Of a DNA stretch of 47,575 nucleotides, positions 31,740-40,153 are shown in pieces. Position numbers and translations under genes: made by a program. The stretch comes from an uncultured Oscillospiraceae bacterium (lineage in GTDB: Bacteria; Bacillota; Clostridia; Oscillospirales; Acutalibacteraceae). Position 1 is the stretch's first letter. Each line of letters begins with the position of its first letter. The notes below the pieces were generated by a model. That model searched no databases, was not told the origin of the DNA, and was given only the letters and a program-made list of their open reading frames with translations. The stretch is taken from contig CABSLJ010000002.1 of NCBI GenBank assembly GCA_902478455.1, positions 1-47,575 of the forward strand. The letters are read 5' to 3'.

Positions 31740-32675
31740 CTACAGCTCGAAAATATCCTCCGGCATACGGGCGGTTTTTTTGAGGAAGTGCAGCACCGCT
31801 TCCATGCAGGCGCCGAAAGCGGCGGTGAAATATTCCACCTGATAATCGTGCAGGAGCGCGCCGTCCTTCGCGCCGAGGAGGAGCGCGTCGTGCTCCACGC
31901 CCATCTGTCCGAGCTTGCGGATCATCGCCCGGTTTTCTTCAATAAAGCGGTCGGGCTCGGCGTCGGTGATGAAGGTGGGAGGAAAATCCTTTGTGATGTG
32001 GCGCAGGGGAGAAATTTCGTCCCAGTCGGAGGCCTCGGTCAGCTTTTGGGGCTTGCGGATGTCCAGAAGACCCTGAACGTATTTCCGAATGCGGGGGAAT
32101 TTGCTTTTCAGGGCGGTCTGCATGTCGAACGCGCCGCAAAGCAGCAGCACGCCGGTTGGCCGGATGCCCGCTATCCGGTCGGTGTAGCCGTATTTTTCCG
32201 CGTATTCCGGATTGGTGCACAGGGCGGCCGTTATGGCGGCCAAATGAGCCCCGGCCGAATCCCCCGCGAGGAAGAAGCGCCCGGTGTCCGCTCCAAAGTC
32301 GGCGCCGTGGTCGAGCACCCAGCGCGCGGCGGCGATGGCGTCGAGCACCTGGGCGGGATGGCGGTAATCGGGCACCAGACGGTAATTGGCGTTGAAGACG
32401 ACGTACCCCGCCTGGGCGAGGGTGCGGCAGTAGTGGCGGAAAAAAGCTTTGTCCCCGGTGGACCAGCCGCCGCCGTGCAGATACAGGATGGCGGGGAGCG
32501 AATGATGCTGCTCGGTGGGGAAGTGGATGTCCAGCCGGTGCCAGTGGATGCCGTCCTCCTGATAGGGGACGCTGAACCAGTCGGACACGCCGTACACCGT
32601 GGGCGCTTTCTTCATGAGCTTGTCGAGAAACGCGTCGGAAAGCTTGCGCTCCACCTTGAGCATATGATCGGACAT
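31740..32675 (-). CDS. Alpha/beta hydrolase, hormone-sensitive lipase-like esterase
   Basis: The 311-residue protein is a serine esterase of the HSL family: oxyanion hole HGGGWSTG, nucleophile elbow GDSAGAHLA, a DAEPDRF segment that would carry the acid, and a C-terminal His in GALLHDYQV. Such enzymes hydrolyse short-chain carboxylic esters; a carbohydrate acetyl ester is possible. No signal peptide is present from the chosen start at ATG 32675, which follows GGGGAGGGG; the frame is open further upstream to 32831 but without a ribosome site. TATACT near 32723 could be its -10 box. Confidence 0.9.
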   Translation of the reverse strand: MSDHMLKVERKLSDAFLDKLMKKAPTVYGVSDWFSVPYQEDGIHWHRLDIHFPTEQHHSLPAILYLHGGGWSTGDKAFFRHYCRTLAQAGYVVFNANYRLVPDYRHPAQVLDAIAAARWVLDHGADFGADTGRFFLAGDSAGAHLAAITAALCTNPEYAEKYGYTDRIAGIRPTGVLLLCGAFDMQTALKSKFPRIRKYVQGLLDIRKPQKLTEASDWDEISPLRHITKDFPPTFITDAEPDRFIEENRAMIRKLGQMGVEHDALLLGAKDGALLHDYQVEYFTAAFGACMEAVLHFLKKTARMPEDIFEL

Positions 32676-32849
32676 GGCGGCCCCTCCCCTCAATCGTGCC
32701 TCGTCTGTTCGGCTGCTGATCCAAGTATAGCATATCTCCTCCCGGAAAAAAAGGCACATTTCTCTCATAAACCCGGGTGTAATGATGCATGGTAAGGCGC
32801 ATAATAAGCTCGCAGATGCAATCACGCCCAACAGAAAGGACCATGCAGG

Positions 32850-33014
32850 ATGGAAAAGAAAAAGCAGAAGGATCAGCTGCTCAGCAAAGCGCAGCAGCTC
32901 GCGCAGACACTGCCGGAGCAGAGCGGACGCGGCGTCCCCTCGGATGTCCTGGGCAGCTATACGGGCAGTCCCTTAGGCAGCGAGGTCCCCGAACAGGACG
33001 CGGATGATCTCTGA
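32850..33014 (+). CDS. Small conserved-looking protein, 54 aa
   Basis: A 54-codon frame starts at ATG 32850 with AAAGGA upstream. It has a Lys/Gln-rich start (MEKKKQKDQLLSKAQQLAQ), then SGRGVPSDVLGSYTGSP and an acidic end EQDADDL. From memory, short Clostridial proteins with a GVPSDVxGSYTGT and an acidic VQDADDL end are widespread and unnamed; I cannot verify this here. It has no membrane segment and no cysteines. It lies in the divergent gap between the hydrolase and the M23 peptidase genes. Function unknown. Confidence 0.7.
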   Translation: MEKKKQKDQLLSKAQQLAQTLPEQSGRGVPSDVLGSYTGSPLGSEVPEQDADDL

Positions 33015-33027
33015 CCCCGCGCCCGCC

Positions 33028-33109
33028 CAAGCGGCGGCCCGGTCCCTGAAAGCGAGTTCTCCGGACGGCAAAGAGCCGGGGGGAGGACAGGGGACCGGGC
33101 CACCGCTTG
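33028..33109. repeat. 82-bp imperfect palindrome
   Basis: CAAGCGGCGGCCCGGTCCCTG (33028-33048) is the near-complement of the arm at 33088-33109, with one substitution and one extra base over 21 bp. The 39-nt loop holds a second stem (CTCC/GGAG and CGGC/GCCG). There is no U-run on either strand. It starts 14 nt after the small gene, so it may protect that transcript or be a protein-binding site or mobile hairpin. Confidence 0.6.
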
Positions 33110-33180
33110 CCGTATGGGGCGGGTTATCCCCCCGGACGACTGAATTGCATATTTGCCTCATATACATAAAAAAGAGAATC

Positions 33181-33217
33181 TGGGCGCGCGTCGGCGGGCT
33201 ATGCCGGTACGCGCCCA
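33181..33217 (+). other. Leader hairpin before the M23 peptidase gene
   Basis: TGGGCGCG (33181-33188) pairs with CGCGCCCA (33210-33217), with GGC/GCC inside. It ends 9 nt before the AGGTGG ribosome site of the peptidase gene and could affect its translation. Confidence 0.4.
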
Positions 33218-33240
33218 AGGAAATGCAGGTGGTGTCTTCA

Positions 33241-34299
33241 ATGGACGGACTTTTGCCCAAGCTCAGGAAAACGGCGCCGGCGCTGCTTCTGATCGTGACG
33301 CTCGCGTTCCTGCTGACCTTCTCTCTGCTCGCCGGAAAGCGGCCGGCGGAGGTCTCCGCCGGGGCCGATCAGACGGCGGCTAAGGAGGATTACATCAGGT
33401 ATGTGGAATTCAACGTCACCTATCCGGCGCTGGAAAAGGCGATGAAGCTGGACATCGCCTCCCGGGAGGAGGACGTGCAGCTCGACTGGGTCGAGATTCT
33501 CGCCTACCTCGGGGCGAAGTACGGCGGTGATTTCGACCGCTACAAGGCAAAGGACATGGACGCCGTGGTCGAACAGCTGCGCACCGGCAAAACGATGGAG
33601 GAGATCGCCGGCGGCATGCAGTATTATGCCTACTACAGGGAGGCCTATTCGGCGGTGCTGGACGAATACCTGGGGGAATACAGCGTGCAGGTCCCCTCGG
33701 AAGAGGACCCGGAAAAGCTCGTCTGGCAGAGCCGATACGGCATGAAGGTCTTTTCGCCCATCGCCAAGACCTTTCCCTTTGAGCATTACGACGATTTCGG
33801 CGCTTCGCGCAGCTACGGCTACCGGAGGCAGCATCTGGGCCACGACCTCATGGCGGCGACGGGAACGCCTGTCATCGCGGTGGAATCGGGTGTAGTGGAG
33901 GTCATGGGCTGGAACCAGTACGGCGGCTGGCGCGTCGGCATCCGCAGCTTTGACAAGAAGCGCTATTATTATTACGCCCATTTGCGGCAAAACCGCCCCT
34001 TTCACGTCGACCTGTGCGAGGGCAAGGTGGTAAAAGCGGGGGATGTGATCGGCTACGTCGGCCGCACGGGCTACAGCACCAAGGAAAACGTCAACAACAT
34101 CGAGACGAGCCATCTGCATATCGGTGTGCAGCTCATCTTCGACGAATCCCAGAAGGAAAGCGACAACGAGATCTGGATCAGCCTGGATGAGCTGACCAAG
34201 CTCTGGCAGAAAAACAAATCGGACGTCTACCGTGTGGCGGAGACGAAGGAATTTTACCGGCAGTATGATTTCAAGGAACCTTTACTAACCGGATCCTAA
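33241..34299 (+). CDS. Membrane-anchored M23 (LytM-type) peptidase
   Basis: The 352-residue protein has an N-terminal membrane anchor (about residues 13-31, ALLLIVTLAFLLTFSLLAG), a helical region (50-165), and a LytM/lysostaphin-type domain with the zinc ligands HxxxD in HLGHDL and HxH in SHLHIG, plus the usual GVVEVMGWN and KAGDVIGYVGRTG beta strands. M23 enzymes cut peptidoglycan cross-bridges; some act in sporulation or division. All zinc ligands are present, so it should be active outside the membrane. ATG 33241 is preferred, with AGGTGG 8 nt upstream; an ATG at 33223 is possible. Confidence 0.92.
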   Translation: MDGLLPKLRKTAPALLLIVTLAFLLTFSLLAGKRPAEVSAGADQTAAKEDYIRYVEFNVTYPALEKAMKLDIASREEDVQLDWVEILAYLGAKYGGDFDRYKAKDMDAVVEQLRTGKTMEEIAGGMQYYAYYREAYSAVLDEYLGEYSVQVPSEEDPEKLVWQSRYGMKVFSPIAKTFPFEHYDDFGASRSYGYRRQHLGHDLMAATGTPVIAVESGVVEVMGWNQYGGWRVGIRSFDKKRYYYYAHLRQNRPFHVDLCEGKVVKAGDVIGYVGRTGYSTKENVNNIETSHLHIGVQLIFDESQKESDNEIWISLDELTKLWQKNKSDVYRVAETKEFYRQYDFKEPLLTGS

Positions 34300-34334
34300 A
34301 ATAGACTGCGAGCCTTGGCGGCAATAACAGAAGC

Positions 34335-34365
34335 GGAGCTCCTTTTTGGGGCTCCTTTGCTTTTT
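34335..34365 (+). terminator. Terminator after the M23 gene
   Basis: GGAGC (34335) pairs with GCTCC (34351-34355), then TTTGCTTTTT. The rest of 34366-34551 shows no gene; it leads to the start of the ATPase gene. Confidence 0.7.
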
Positions 34366-34551
34366 CGGAATTTTGTGCGAGCTTTGGGAAACACTTTGCC
34401 TGAACATACTGCTGCGCCGGACGAGCGTATGCTCTTCTTGAGGAGGAAAAGGACAGCTTTCTCCGTTTTTTCTCTCCCGGGCGCTCTTTTCTGTGTCAAA
34501 AGGGGGCGAAACCACATAGCATGAAGTAGATTGCATTGGGAGGGATAGTCA

Positions 34552-35643
34552 ATGAGTGAGGAGTTCCGAGTTCCTCGTTTTTTTCTGGGGGCAAATTCCC
34601 CCATGGGTTTTGTCTCGCATTTCAGCCATCTCTATGATCCTGAACAGGGTTGGTTCGCATATATTCTCAAGGGCGGCCCCGGCACGGGAAAATCCACGCT
34701 GATGAAGCGGGCGGCGAAGGCCGCAGTCGACGCGGGCGTCCGCACCGAGCTGATCTTCTGCTCTTCCGACGCCGATTCTCTCGACGCCGTCATTTTCCCC
34801 GACCTCAAGCGCTGCATCGCCGACGGCACCGCCCCGCACGTCCTAGAGCCCCAGTTCCCCGGCGTCTCCGACGTCATCGTCAACTTAGGGGAGTGCTGGG
34901 ACCGCTCGGCGCTCTTCAAAGAGCGGGAGAAAATCATCGCCGTCACCAAAAAATGCGCGGCGCTGCATCAGCGTTCCAGGCGTTATCTCTCGGCCTGCGG
35001 CGCGCTCGACAGCGACATCGCCAAGGTGATACTGGAGAGCATCAACCACGAAAAAATGATCAAATACGCCGACAACCTCTCCAAAAAGCTCTTTAAAAAG
35101 GAGGGGGAAAAGCCGGGGAAGGAAGCGGTCCGTCTTTTAAGCGCCTTCACGCCCTCCGGCATGGTGTTTTTTGAGGATACCATCTCCCAATTGTGTCCCA
35201 CGCTTTATGTGATCGAGGATGAGTTCGGCTCGGCGGCAGGAACGCTATTGTGTTATCTGAGGGACAGAGCGCTCGCGGCGGGACAGGAGGTCATAGCCTG
35301 CTACTGTCCCATGGCCCCCACCACACGTCTGGACCATCTTCTGCTGCCGGAACTCGGCGTGGGCTTTGTCTCCTCCAACCGCTGGCATGCGGTCACGCTT
35401 CCGCCCTACCGCCGTATCCACACCACCCGGTTTATGGACAGCGCCAACATCTCCGGCCGCCAGCAGCGTCTGAATTTCAATCGCAAGGCCGAGCGCGAGC
35501 TGCTCGATGAAGCGGTCCTCAAGCTGCAAGAGGCCAAAAAGACGCACGATGTGCTCGAAGGGCTCTACGAACAGGGGATGGATTACGGAAAGGTCAACGA
35601 GATCACCGAACGCATCATCGGGGAAATCCTTTCTCTTACTTAG
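34552..35643 (+). CDS. P-loop ATPase, PRK06851-like
   Basis: The 363-residue protein has Walker A GGPGTGKST at about residues 41-49 after FFLGANSPMGFVSHF, a layout that matches the PRK06851 family of Firmicutes ATPases with unknown role. The second half has ISQLCPTLYVIEDEFG, where the IEDE may act as Walker B, and LDHLLLPELGVGFVSSN. There is no membrane segment. The long C-terminal helix (residues 300-340) could mediate assembly. GGGAGG precedes the ATG. It has its own terminator and seems to be a single-gene unit. Confidence 0.8.
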   Translation: MSEEFRVPRFFLGANSPMGFVSHFSHLYDPEQGWFAYILKGGPGTGKSTLMKRAAKAAVDAGVRTELIFCSSDADSLDAVIFPDLKRCIADGTAPHVLEPQFPGVSDVIVNLGECWDRSALFKEREKIIAVTKKCAALHQRSRRYLSACGALDSDIAKVILESINHEKMIKYADNLSKKLFKKEGEKPGKEAVRLLSAFTPSGMVFFEDTISQLCPTLYVIEDEFGSAAGTLLCYLRDRALAAGQEVIACYCPMAPTTRLDHLLLPELGVGFVSSNRWHAVTLPPYRRIHTTRFMDSANISGRQQRLNFNRKAERELLDEAVLKLQEAKKTHDVLEGLYEQGMDYGKVNEITERIIGEILSLT

Positions 35644-35669
35644 CGCCATCCCTGGAAAGTACAATAAAA

Positions 35670-35735
35670 GAGGCGGCGCCCATCACTCCTGCGGTCCCCG
35701 GCCGTGCGGAAGGATGAGGCGTCCGCCTCCTTTTT
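35670..35735 (+). terminator. Terminator after the P-loop ATPase gene
   Basis: GAGGCGG (35670) pairs with CCGCCTC (35723-35729), with GCC/GGC and further pairs inside, then CTTTTT. Downstream to 35894 no gene is seen. Confidence 0.8.
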
Positions 35736-35894
35736 GTGTGTGGTTCTGTTTCAGAGGGCATCCGTTAAAGCGTGTTCGGCGGGAATCGGCAGGGACAAGC
35801 GGTGTCCACCCGTCCGTATGCTGCCGCAAAGAGCGCAGGCGCGCATTGTTTCACGCCCAGTCTTCCCGATTGTTTGCAATGAAAGCGTCCGCCG

Positions 35895-36335
35895 TCAGTT
35901 GGAAGCCGCCGCGCCGTCCAATAGAATGGCGATGCCCATGCCCTCTCCGGAATAGGCGATGCTCAGATACACGTCGTCCCGCCGCAGCATGGTCCCGCCG
36001 GAAACCTCGTTTTCTCCCGTGGCGACCTGGGCGTAGCCCTCCTTCTCCAGGGAGCGGATGTAATCCTTCACCTGCTCTCTGGTGATCCCCTGAAGCGACA
36101 CTGCATAGCGCCGGGCGTCGGCGTTGTAGATAACCTGGTAGGCCTCCCCGTGCGGAGGCTGGGGGATGAGCCGGGTGTATTCGTTGTCCGGCCATTCGTC
36201 GACCGCCTCGATGGTGTCGGCGGTGACGGCGCTTTCCGCTTCGTCCGGTTCGCCGTTCCCGCCGGAGCAGGCGGGCAGCAGAAAGAGGGATACCGTCAGC
36301 ACGGCAGTCAGCAGTAAGACGATGGATTTTTTCAT
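35895..36335 (-). CDS. Lipoprotein of unknown function (146 aa)
   Basis: The N-terminus MKKSIVLLLTAVLTVSLFLLPACSG is a lipoprotein signal with the lipobox Cys at residue 23. The mature part is acidic, then has a small alpha/beta segment (YQVIYNADARRYAVSLQGITREQVKDYIRSLEKEGY) followed by beta strands, a pattern seen in small envelope lipoproteins. ATG 36335 has AAGGAG upstream, and the codon overlaps the stop of the XRE gene (ATGA), which indicates coupling. A sensor or ligand role for the membrane-tethered regulator is inferred from that pairing alone. Confidence 0.82.
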   Translation of the reverse strand: MKKSIVLLLTAVLTVSLFLLPACSGGNGEPDEAESAVTADTIEAVDEWPDNEYTRLIPQPPHGEAYQVIYNADARRYAVSLQGITREQVKDYIRSLEKEGYAQVATGENEVSGGTMLRRDDVYLSIAYSGEGMGIAILLDGAAASN

Positions 36336-36805
36336 CGGTGGGTGTTCTCCTTGTGTTTGTTCGTCCGCCAAAACAGGAAGCCTGTGGCGGCGCAAAGCAG
36401 AAGGGCGGCAAGACAGAGCAGGACGGGCAGCAGAGGAACGCCCTGAACGTAGATTTCCGTCGCCCGGTCGGCATAGCCGATGACGTTTTCCGGCAGGCGT
36501 TCGGAAAACGCACGGCACACCGACCAGACGGCGGCAAAGGCGCTCAGGACGCAGAGAATCACAAGCGCCCGGAGTCGTCCTGCGCCGGAACGCGCCGCGG
36601 GTGCGGACGCTTCGGTCCCTGTCAGCTCGCCGAGCGGGACGCCGAAGAGGTCGCACAATGCCAGAAGCTTTTCCATGCTGGGCAGACTTTTTCCGTTTTC
36701 CCACTTGGTGACGGCCTGGCGGGAGACTTCCAGCCGTTCCGCCAGCTGCTCCTGAGAGAAATGGCGTTCCAACCTCAATTGCCTGATGCGCTCGCCGACT
36801 GTCAT
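36332..36805 (-). CDS. XRE-family regulator with C-terminal membrane helices
   Basis: Residues 5-60 are a classical Cro/CI helix-turn-helix (IRQLRLERHFSQEQLAERLEVSRQAVTKWENGKSLPS). Residues 76-97 and 122-145 are strongly hydrophobic, so the DNA-binding domain would be tethered to the membrane with a short extracellular loop between (FSERLPENVIGYADRATEIYVQG). Such XRE-membrane regulators are common in Clostridia, often with a partner membrane protein. Its own partner is the lipoprotein whose start overlaps its stop. A perfect inverted repeat at 36868-36884 upstream could be its operator. Confidence 0.88.
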   Translation of the reverse strand: MTVGERIRQLRLERHFSQEQLAERLEVSRQAVTKWENGKSLPSMEKLLALCDLFGVPLGELTGTEASAPAARSGAGRLRALVILCVLSAFAAVWSVCRAFSERLPENVIGYADRATEIYVQGVPLLPVLLCLAALLLCAATGFLFWRTNKHKENTHR

Positions 36806-36867
36806 AGTTTTTCCTTCCTTTGCTTTTATTTTGCGGTAACAAGTCGCCCAAAGTCCACCAACCGTGC

Positions 36868-36884
36868 GGCAACTTTTGGTTGCC
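36868..36884. promoter_or_regulatory. Inverted repeat upstream of the XRE gene, possible operator
   Basis: GGCAAC-N5-GTTGCC is a perfect 6-bp palindrome 63 nt before the XRE start codon. Its size suits an XRE dimer. No clear -35/-10 pair was found next to it. Confidence 0.4.
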
Positions 36885-36935
36885 GGGCCTGTTGTGAAGG
36901 CAAAAACAGGAGGGGGCGTAGTGTCAAGGAGGCCT

Positions 36936-37790
36936 TTACCGCTCCTTACGGCGCATGATCAGGATGGAAAGTCCATAGAAAAGCAGTGCCGAACCGATCA
37001 AAATCAAAAGACTGCCCTCCAGGGAAAGGGACTGTCCACCGAAAGAGTAGGTGACGCCCATTTCGTTTTCAAAATTTTCGACTATGTTTTGCGGTGCTCC
37101 GGCAAAGGAGAGGGACAGGGGGCGCTCCAGCATGACCTGCCTGAAGAGCGCGCCCGCATGAGAGGGCGGGAAGACCTTGATGACCGCCTGAACGGCTGAA
37201 GGTAGGTTGCCGATGGGAATGTATACCCCTGTCAGAAAGCCGATGAGCGTGCCGATCACGGTGCTCAGCGCCGAAAAAGCGTTCTGGCTTTTGAAAAAGG
37301 AGACAATAAAGAAAAGCATGGCGCTGTTTGAAAGCACCGAAAGCAGAATGAGCCCCAAAACCCTGGCGGCGGCGGTCAGCGTCAGGAGTTCTCCACCGCG
37401 CAGCGCGATGTACGCCTCTGCGAGAAGAAAGGTCACAAGGGTCATCACAAGACCTACAAAGCAGGAGCTGACGATGTATCCTCCCGCCAGCGAGGAACGC
37501 CTCAAAGGAGAGACGGTGAAATCCTTAAGCACCTTTTTGGCGCGGTCGTCGACCATCGTCCCGAAGGCGCCCAGTGTGGTGGTGTAGGAGGTCACGGCAA
37601 GAAGTCCCGCCATGATCCAGCTGTCAATCAAAAAATTGGCCGAAGGCACTCCCTCCATACCGGAAGTGATGGTATCCCCCAAAAAAAGGACGTAAAGACC
37701 GATGACGATGAAGACGGCCAGCAGGGAGAAAAAAACGGCGCTTTTGTCCCGGAAAAAAAGCTTGCAGTTTCGTTTTGAGATCATCCACAT
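36936..37790 (-). CDS. ABC-2 type transporter permease (DrrB-like)
   Basis: The 284-residue protein has about six membrane helices in the ABC-2 pattern: NCKLFFRDKSAVFFSLLAVF, then a loop, SYTTTLGAFGTMVDDRAKKVLKDFTVSPLRRS (the conserved cytoplasmic coupling segment), and VIGTLIGFLTGVYIPIGNLPS with a following amphipathic FPPSHAG. It forms an exporter with the ATPase encoded upstream, whose stop overlaps its start (TGATG). Substrates in this group are drugs, lipids or peptides. Confidence 0.92.
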   Translation of the reverse strand: MWMISKRNCKLFFRDKSAVFFSLLAVFIVIGLYVLFLGDTITSGMEGVPSANFLIDSWIMAGLLAVTSYTTTLGAFGTMVDDRAKKVLKDFTVSPLRRSSLAGGYIVSSCFVGLVMTLVTFLLAEAYIALRGGELLTLTAAARVLGLILLSVLSNSAMLFFIVSFFKSQNAFSALSTVIGTLIGFLTGVYIPIGNLPSAVQAVIKVFPPSHAGALFRQVMLERPLSLSFAGAPQNIVENFENEMGVTYSFGGQSLSLEGSLLILIGSALLFYGLSILIMRRKER

Positions 37791-38704
37791 CAGGAGAGCA
37801 CCTCGCTTCCCGTGATTTTAAGAAAGACGCTGTCCATACTTCCGTTTACAAGCTCAACATTTTCCAGATTGTCCCGGAAGGCTTCCAGCAGAGGGAGAGC
37901 ATCCACCGTCCGTCGCAGGGCAATTTGAAAGACACCCTTTTCCAGCTCATAGGCGAGTCCCATCCGGTCGAGCGCGGCGCGCATGGGGGAGACATCCCTA
38001 GGGGTCAGAGAGAGCAGGTCGCTTGCATAGCGCTCTTTGAGCGCCGCGGGCGTGCCGGAGGCGAGAATTTCCCCGTGACCCATGACGATGACTTCGTCGG
38101 CCTGGGCGGCCTCCTCCATGTAGTGGGTGGTCAGGAAAACGGTCATCCCCTCCTCTTTTTGCAGGCGGCGGATAGTGTTCCAGACGTTGCGGCGGGTTTG
38201 AGGATCGAGTCCGGTGGTCGGCTCGTCGAGGAAAAGGATGCGGGGCGTATTGACCAGGGCACGGGCAATGTCCGCCCGTCTGCGCTGTCCGCCCGAAAGC
38301 TTGCCGTAGGGTCGGCCTAAAAATTCTTTCACGTCTGCCGCTTGGGCCGCTTTGCCGACGGCCGCCTTCAGGCGCTCGCGGGAAAGCCCGTAAAAGGAGC
38401 CGCGCACCAGAAGGTTTTCTTTGACCGTCAGCAGAGGGTCAAGCAGGCTGTCTTGAAAGACGATGCCAATAGAGGCGCGGATGCGCTCATCTTCGCGGCC
38501 GAGTGCAAAGCCGTCTACGGTCACCTCCCCAGCGTCGGGCTTGAGCAGCGTGGAGATGATGTCTATAGTGGTCGATTTTCCCGCGCCGTTGGCCCCAAGG
38601 AAGGCAAAAAGCGTTCCCCGGCCGACCGAAAAATCGATCCCCCGGACGGCCTCGATCTCCCCATAAGTTTTGCGCAGACCGCGCACCTCAATGGCCTTTT
38701 CCAA
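37790..38704 (-). CDS. ABC transporter ATPase (DrrA-like)
   Basis: The 304-residue ATPase has Walker A GANGAGKST, Q-loop GIVFQDSLLD, signature LSGGQRR, Walker B ILFLDEPTTGLD and H-loop TTHYMEEA. The C-terminal 75 residues form the small domain typical of DrrA-type drug exporters. The start is TTG 38704, with AAAGGAGG 10 nt upstream and no other in-frame start. It forms an operon with the permease; the promoter is at 38829-38857. Confidence 0.93.
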   Translation of the reverse strand: MEKAIEVRGLRKTYGEIEAVRGIDFSVGRGTLFAFLGANGAGKSTTIDIISTLLKPDAGEVTVDGFALGREDERIRASIGIVFQDSLLDPLLTVKENLLVRGSFYGLSRERLKAAVGKAAQAADVKEFLGRPYGKLSGGQRRRADIARALVNTPRILFLDEPTTGLDPQTRRNVWNTIRRLQKEEGMTVFLTTHYMEEAAQADEVIVMGHGEILASGTPAALKERYASDLLSLTPRDVSPMRAALDRMGLAYELEKGVFQIALRRTVDALPLLEAFRDNLENVELVNGSMDSVFLKITGSEVLS

Positions 38705-38828
38705 TGTCTGACTTCCTCCTTTTGTGTCTGTCCGGCGGCAGCCGGTTGCGCCGGTGTGTTCTGCGCCGCGTCCACAGCGCCAAGCGCGGTTCCCAAATAC
38801 CGAATGCTTTTTCAGTTCTTCCCTGCAC

Positions 38829-38857
38829 AGAATAGCATGAAATCAGACGGGGTGCAA
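38829..38857 (-). promoter_or_regulatory. Sigma-A promoter of the DrrAB-like operon
   Basis: Minus-strand TTGCAC (38857-38852), 17-nt spacer, TATTCT (38834-38829). The leader is about 120 nt. Confidence 0.65.
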
Positions 38858-38900
38858 GCGTTACGATCCGGGAAATCGCGCCGCCCGGCAGTCAGCGGAC

Positions 38901-38940
38901 AAAAAGGGCGCGCGGCTGATTCCGGTGCCGCGCGCCCTTT
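38901..38940 (-). terminator. Terminator of the acylation cassette
   Basis: AAAGGGCGCGCGGC and GCCGCGCGCCCTTT form a perfect 14-bp stem; on the minus strand TTTTTGTCC follows. It is 26 nt past the DHHW gene. Confidence 0.92.
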
Positions 38941-38966
38941 GGATGGTTCAGATGGATAGTTCGGAT

Positions 38967-40139
38967 TTACTTGAGCCAATTGAAGTTGGTGTCGTTGACG
39001 AGATTATCGAGCCCGTAGAGGATGAGCGCCTCGTCAATGCCCTTCTCCTCGATGAGTTCTGTAAGAGGGCGCTTGTAGTACCGCAGATCGACCATATAGA
39101 TTTCCTTGTAATGCTCGGCGGCAAAGGGGGCAAAGCAGTGGCCGAAGGAATCCTTGATCAGCAGCAGGCTGCCGCCCTCGGCGTCCGGGTTGGTGATCTG
39201 CACCAGACTGTGGTTGCCATCGAGGAAAACGGGGTATTTGTCCGCCTCCTCCAGATGGTCGGGGAAAAAGAAGCTGTCGCTTTCGACGTTGTTGTTGTCT
39301 GTGATGGAGACATGGATGTTCTGCAGGGAGTCATCCTTCCACAGCTCGATGTCGTCCGGCTTGGAGAGCCACAGCGCGCTTTTGGAGTAGGAGGTGCCGC
39401 GGAAGCCGCCGTAAGTCTCCGCCCGGAAGTCGCTTTCCGGGACCGCCTGAAGTCCCATGGCCCCGCAGAATTCGAGATAGGCCGTGTAAGCGCCGCGGGA
39501 GGTCCAGTGGTGGTCGGTTTTGTAGTAAAGCTGGTAATCGTCCTTTCTTGCAAGGAAGGGACCTTCCAGGTCAATCCAGCCGATGTCTGAAACCAGGGTC
39601 TCCCGCACAAGGGAGAGAATGTCCCCGTCGTGGTAAGCGTCGTGCACTGGCGGGAGCTTGTCGTCCATAATATAGCCGGTGGTGGGAACCACCATCATGT
39701 GAACGGGAATGGAGCTGTTTTCCGCAAAGGCGTTGATCTTCGTCAGATTCTTGGAGAGATTTTCCTCATCGAGCTGAACCGGCTTGGCGATGAGGTAGTC
39801 GTCCGAGCCCTTGTAGATGCCGTTTGCGCCGTTGCGGCCGCTGCAGAGGTCGTAATAGGCGTTGAGACCGACGAAGAAATCCCGGCCGGCGAACTGGTCG
39901 GAGAGGAAGGTCTCCACATCTTTGCCGAATTCACCGCTGAAAAGGTCCTCGGCCGTCAGTTTGGGCGCTGAGGCGAGCATCCTCTTTTCGTTTGGGGAAT
40001 AGGAACGTTTGGGCAGGGCAAAGACAAGCACCATCAGCACGCCGATGAAGACGCAGAAAAGGGCGGTGAGGACGATGTCCTTGTAGCTGGTTTTTGTTTT
40101 TTCAGGCGTAAGGGCCTGTTCTTTCTTTTCTTCACACAT
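38967..40139 (-). CDS. DHHW-motif protein, AlgX/AlgJ-like SGNH-fold acyl-transfer partner
   Basis: The 390-residue protein has a single N-terminal membrane helix (about 24-43) and an extracellular SGNH-like domain. Visible are PNEKRMLASAPKLT, FAGRDFFVGLNAYYD, the DHHWTSRGAY block at about 206 and the nucleophile segment LLLIKDSFGHCF at about 328. AlgX and AlgJ use the same Asp-His and Ser to pass acetyl groups to alginate. It works with the MBOAT channel encoded 14 nt upstream: the MBOAT carries acetyl across the membrane and this protein sets it on a surface glycan. The acceptor polymer is unknown. AAGGAGG precedes the ATG. Confidence 0.9.
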   Translation of the reverse strand: MCEEKKEQALTPEKTKTSYKDIVLTALFCVFIGVLMVLVFALPKRSYSPNEKRMLASAPKLTAEDLFSGEFGKDVETFLSDQFAGRDFFVGLNAYYDLCSGRNGANGIYKGSDDYLIAKPVQLDEENLSKNLTKINAFAENSSIPVHMMVVPTTGYIMDDKLPPVHDAYHDGDILSLVRETLVSDIGWIDLEGPFLARKDDYQLYYKTDHHWTSRGAYTAYLEFCGAMGLQAVPESDFRAETYGGFRGTSYSKSALWLSKPDDIELWKDDSLQNIHVSITDNNNVESDSFFFPDHLEEADKYPVFLDGNHSLVQITNPDAEGGSLLLIKDSFGHCFAPFAAEHYKEIYMVDLRYYKRPLTELIEEKGIDEALILYGLDNLVNDTNFNWLK

Positions 40140-40153
40140 CGCGGTTCACCTCC

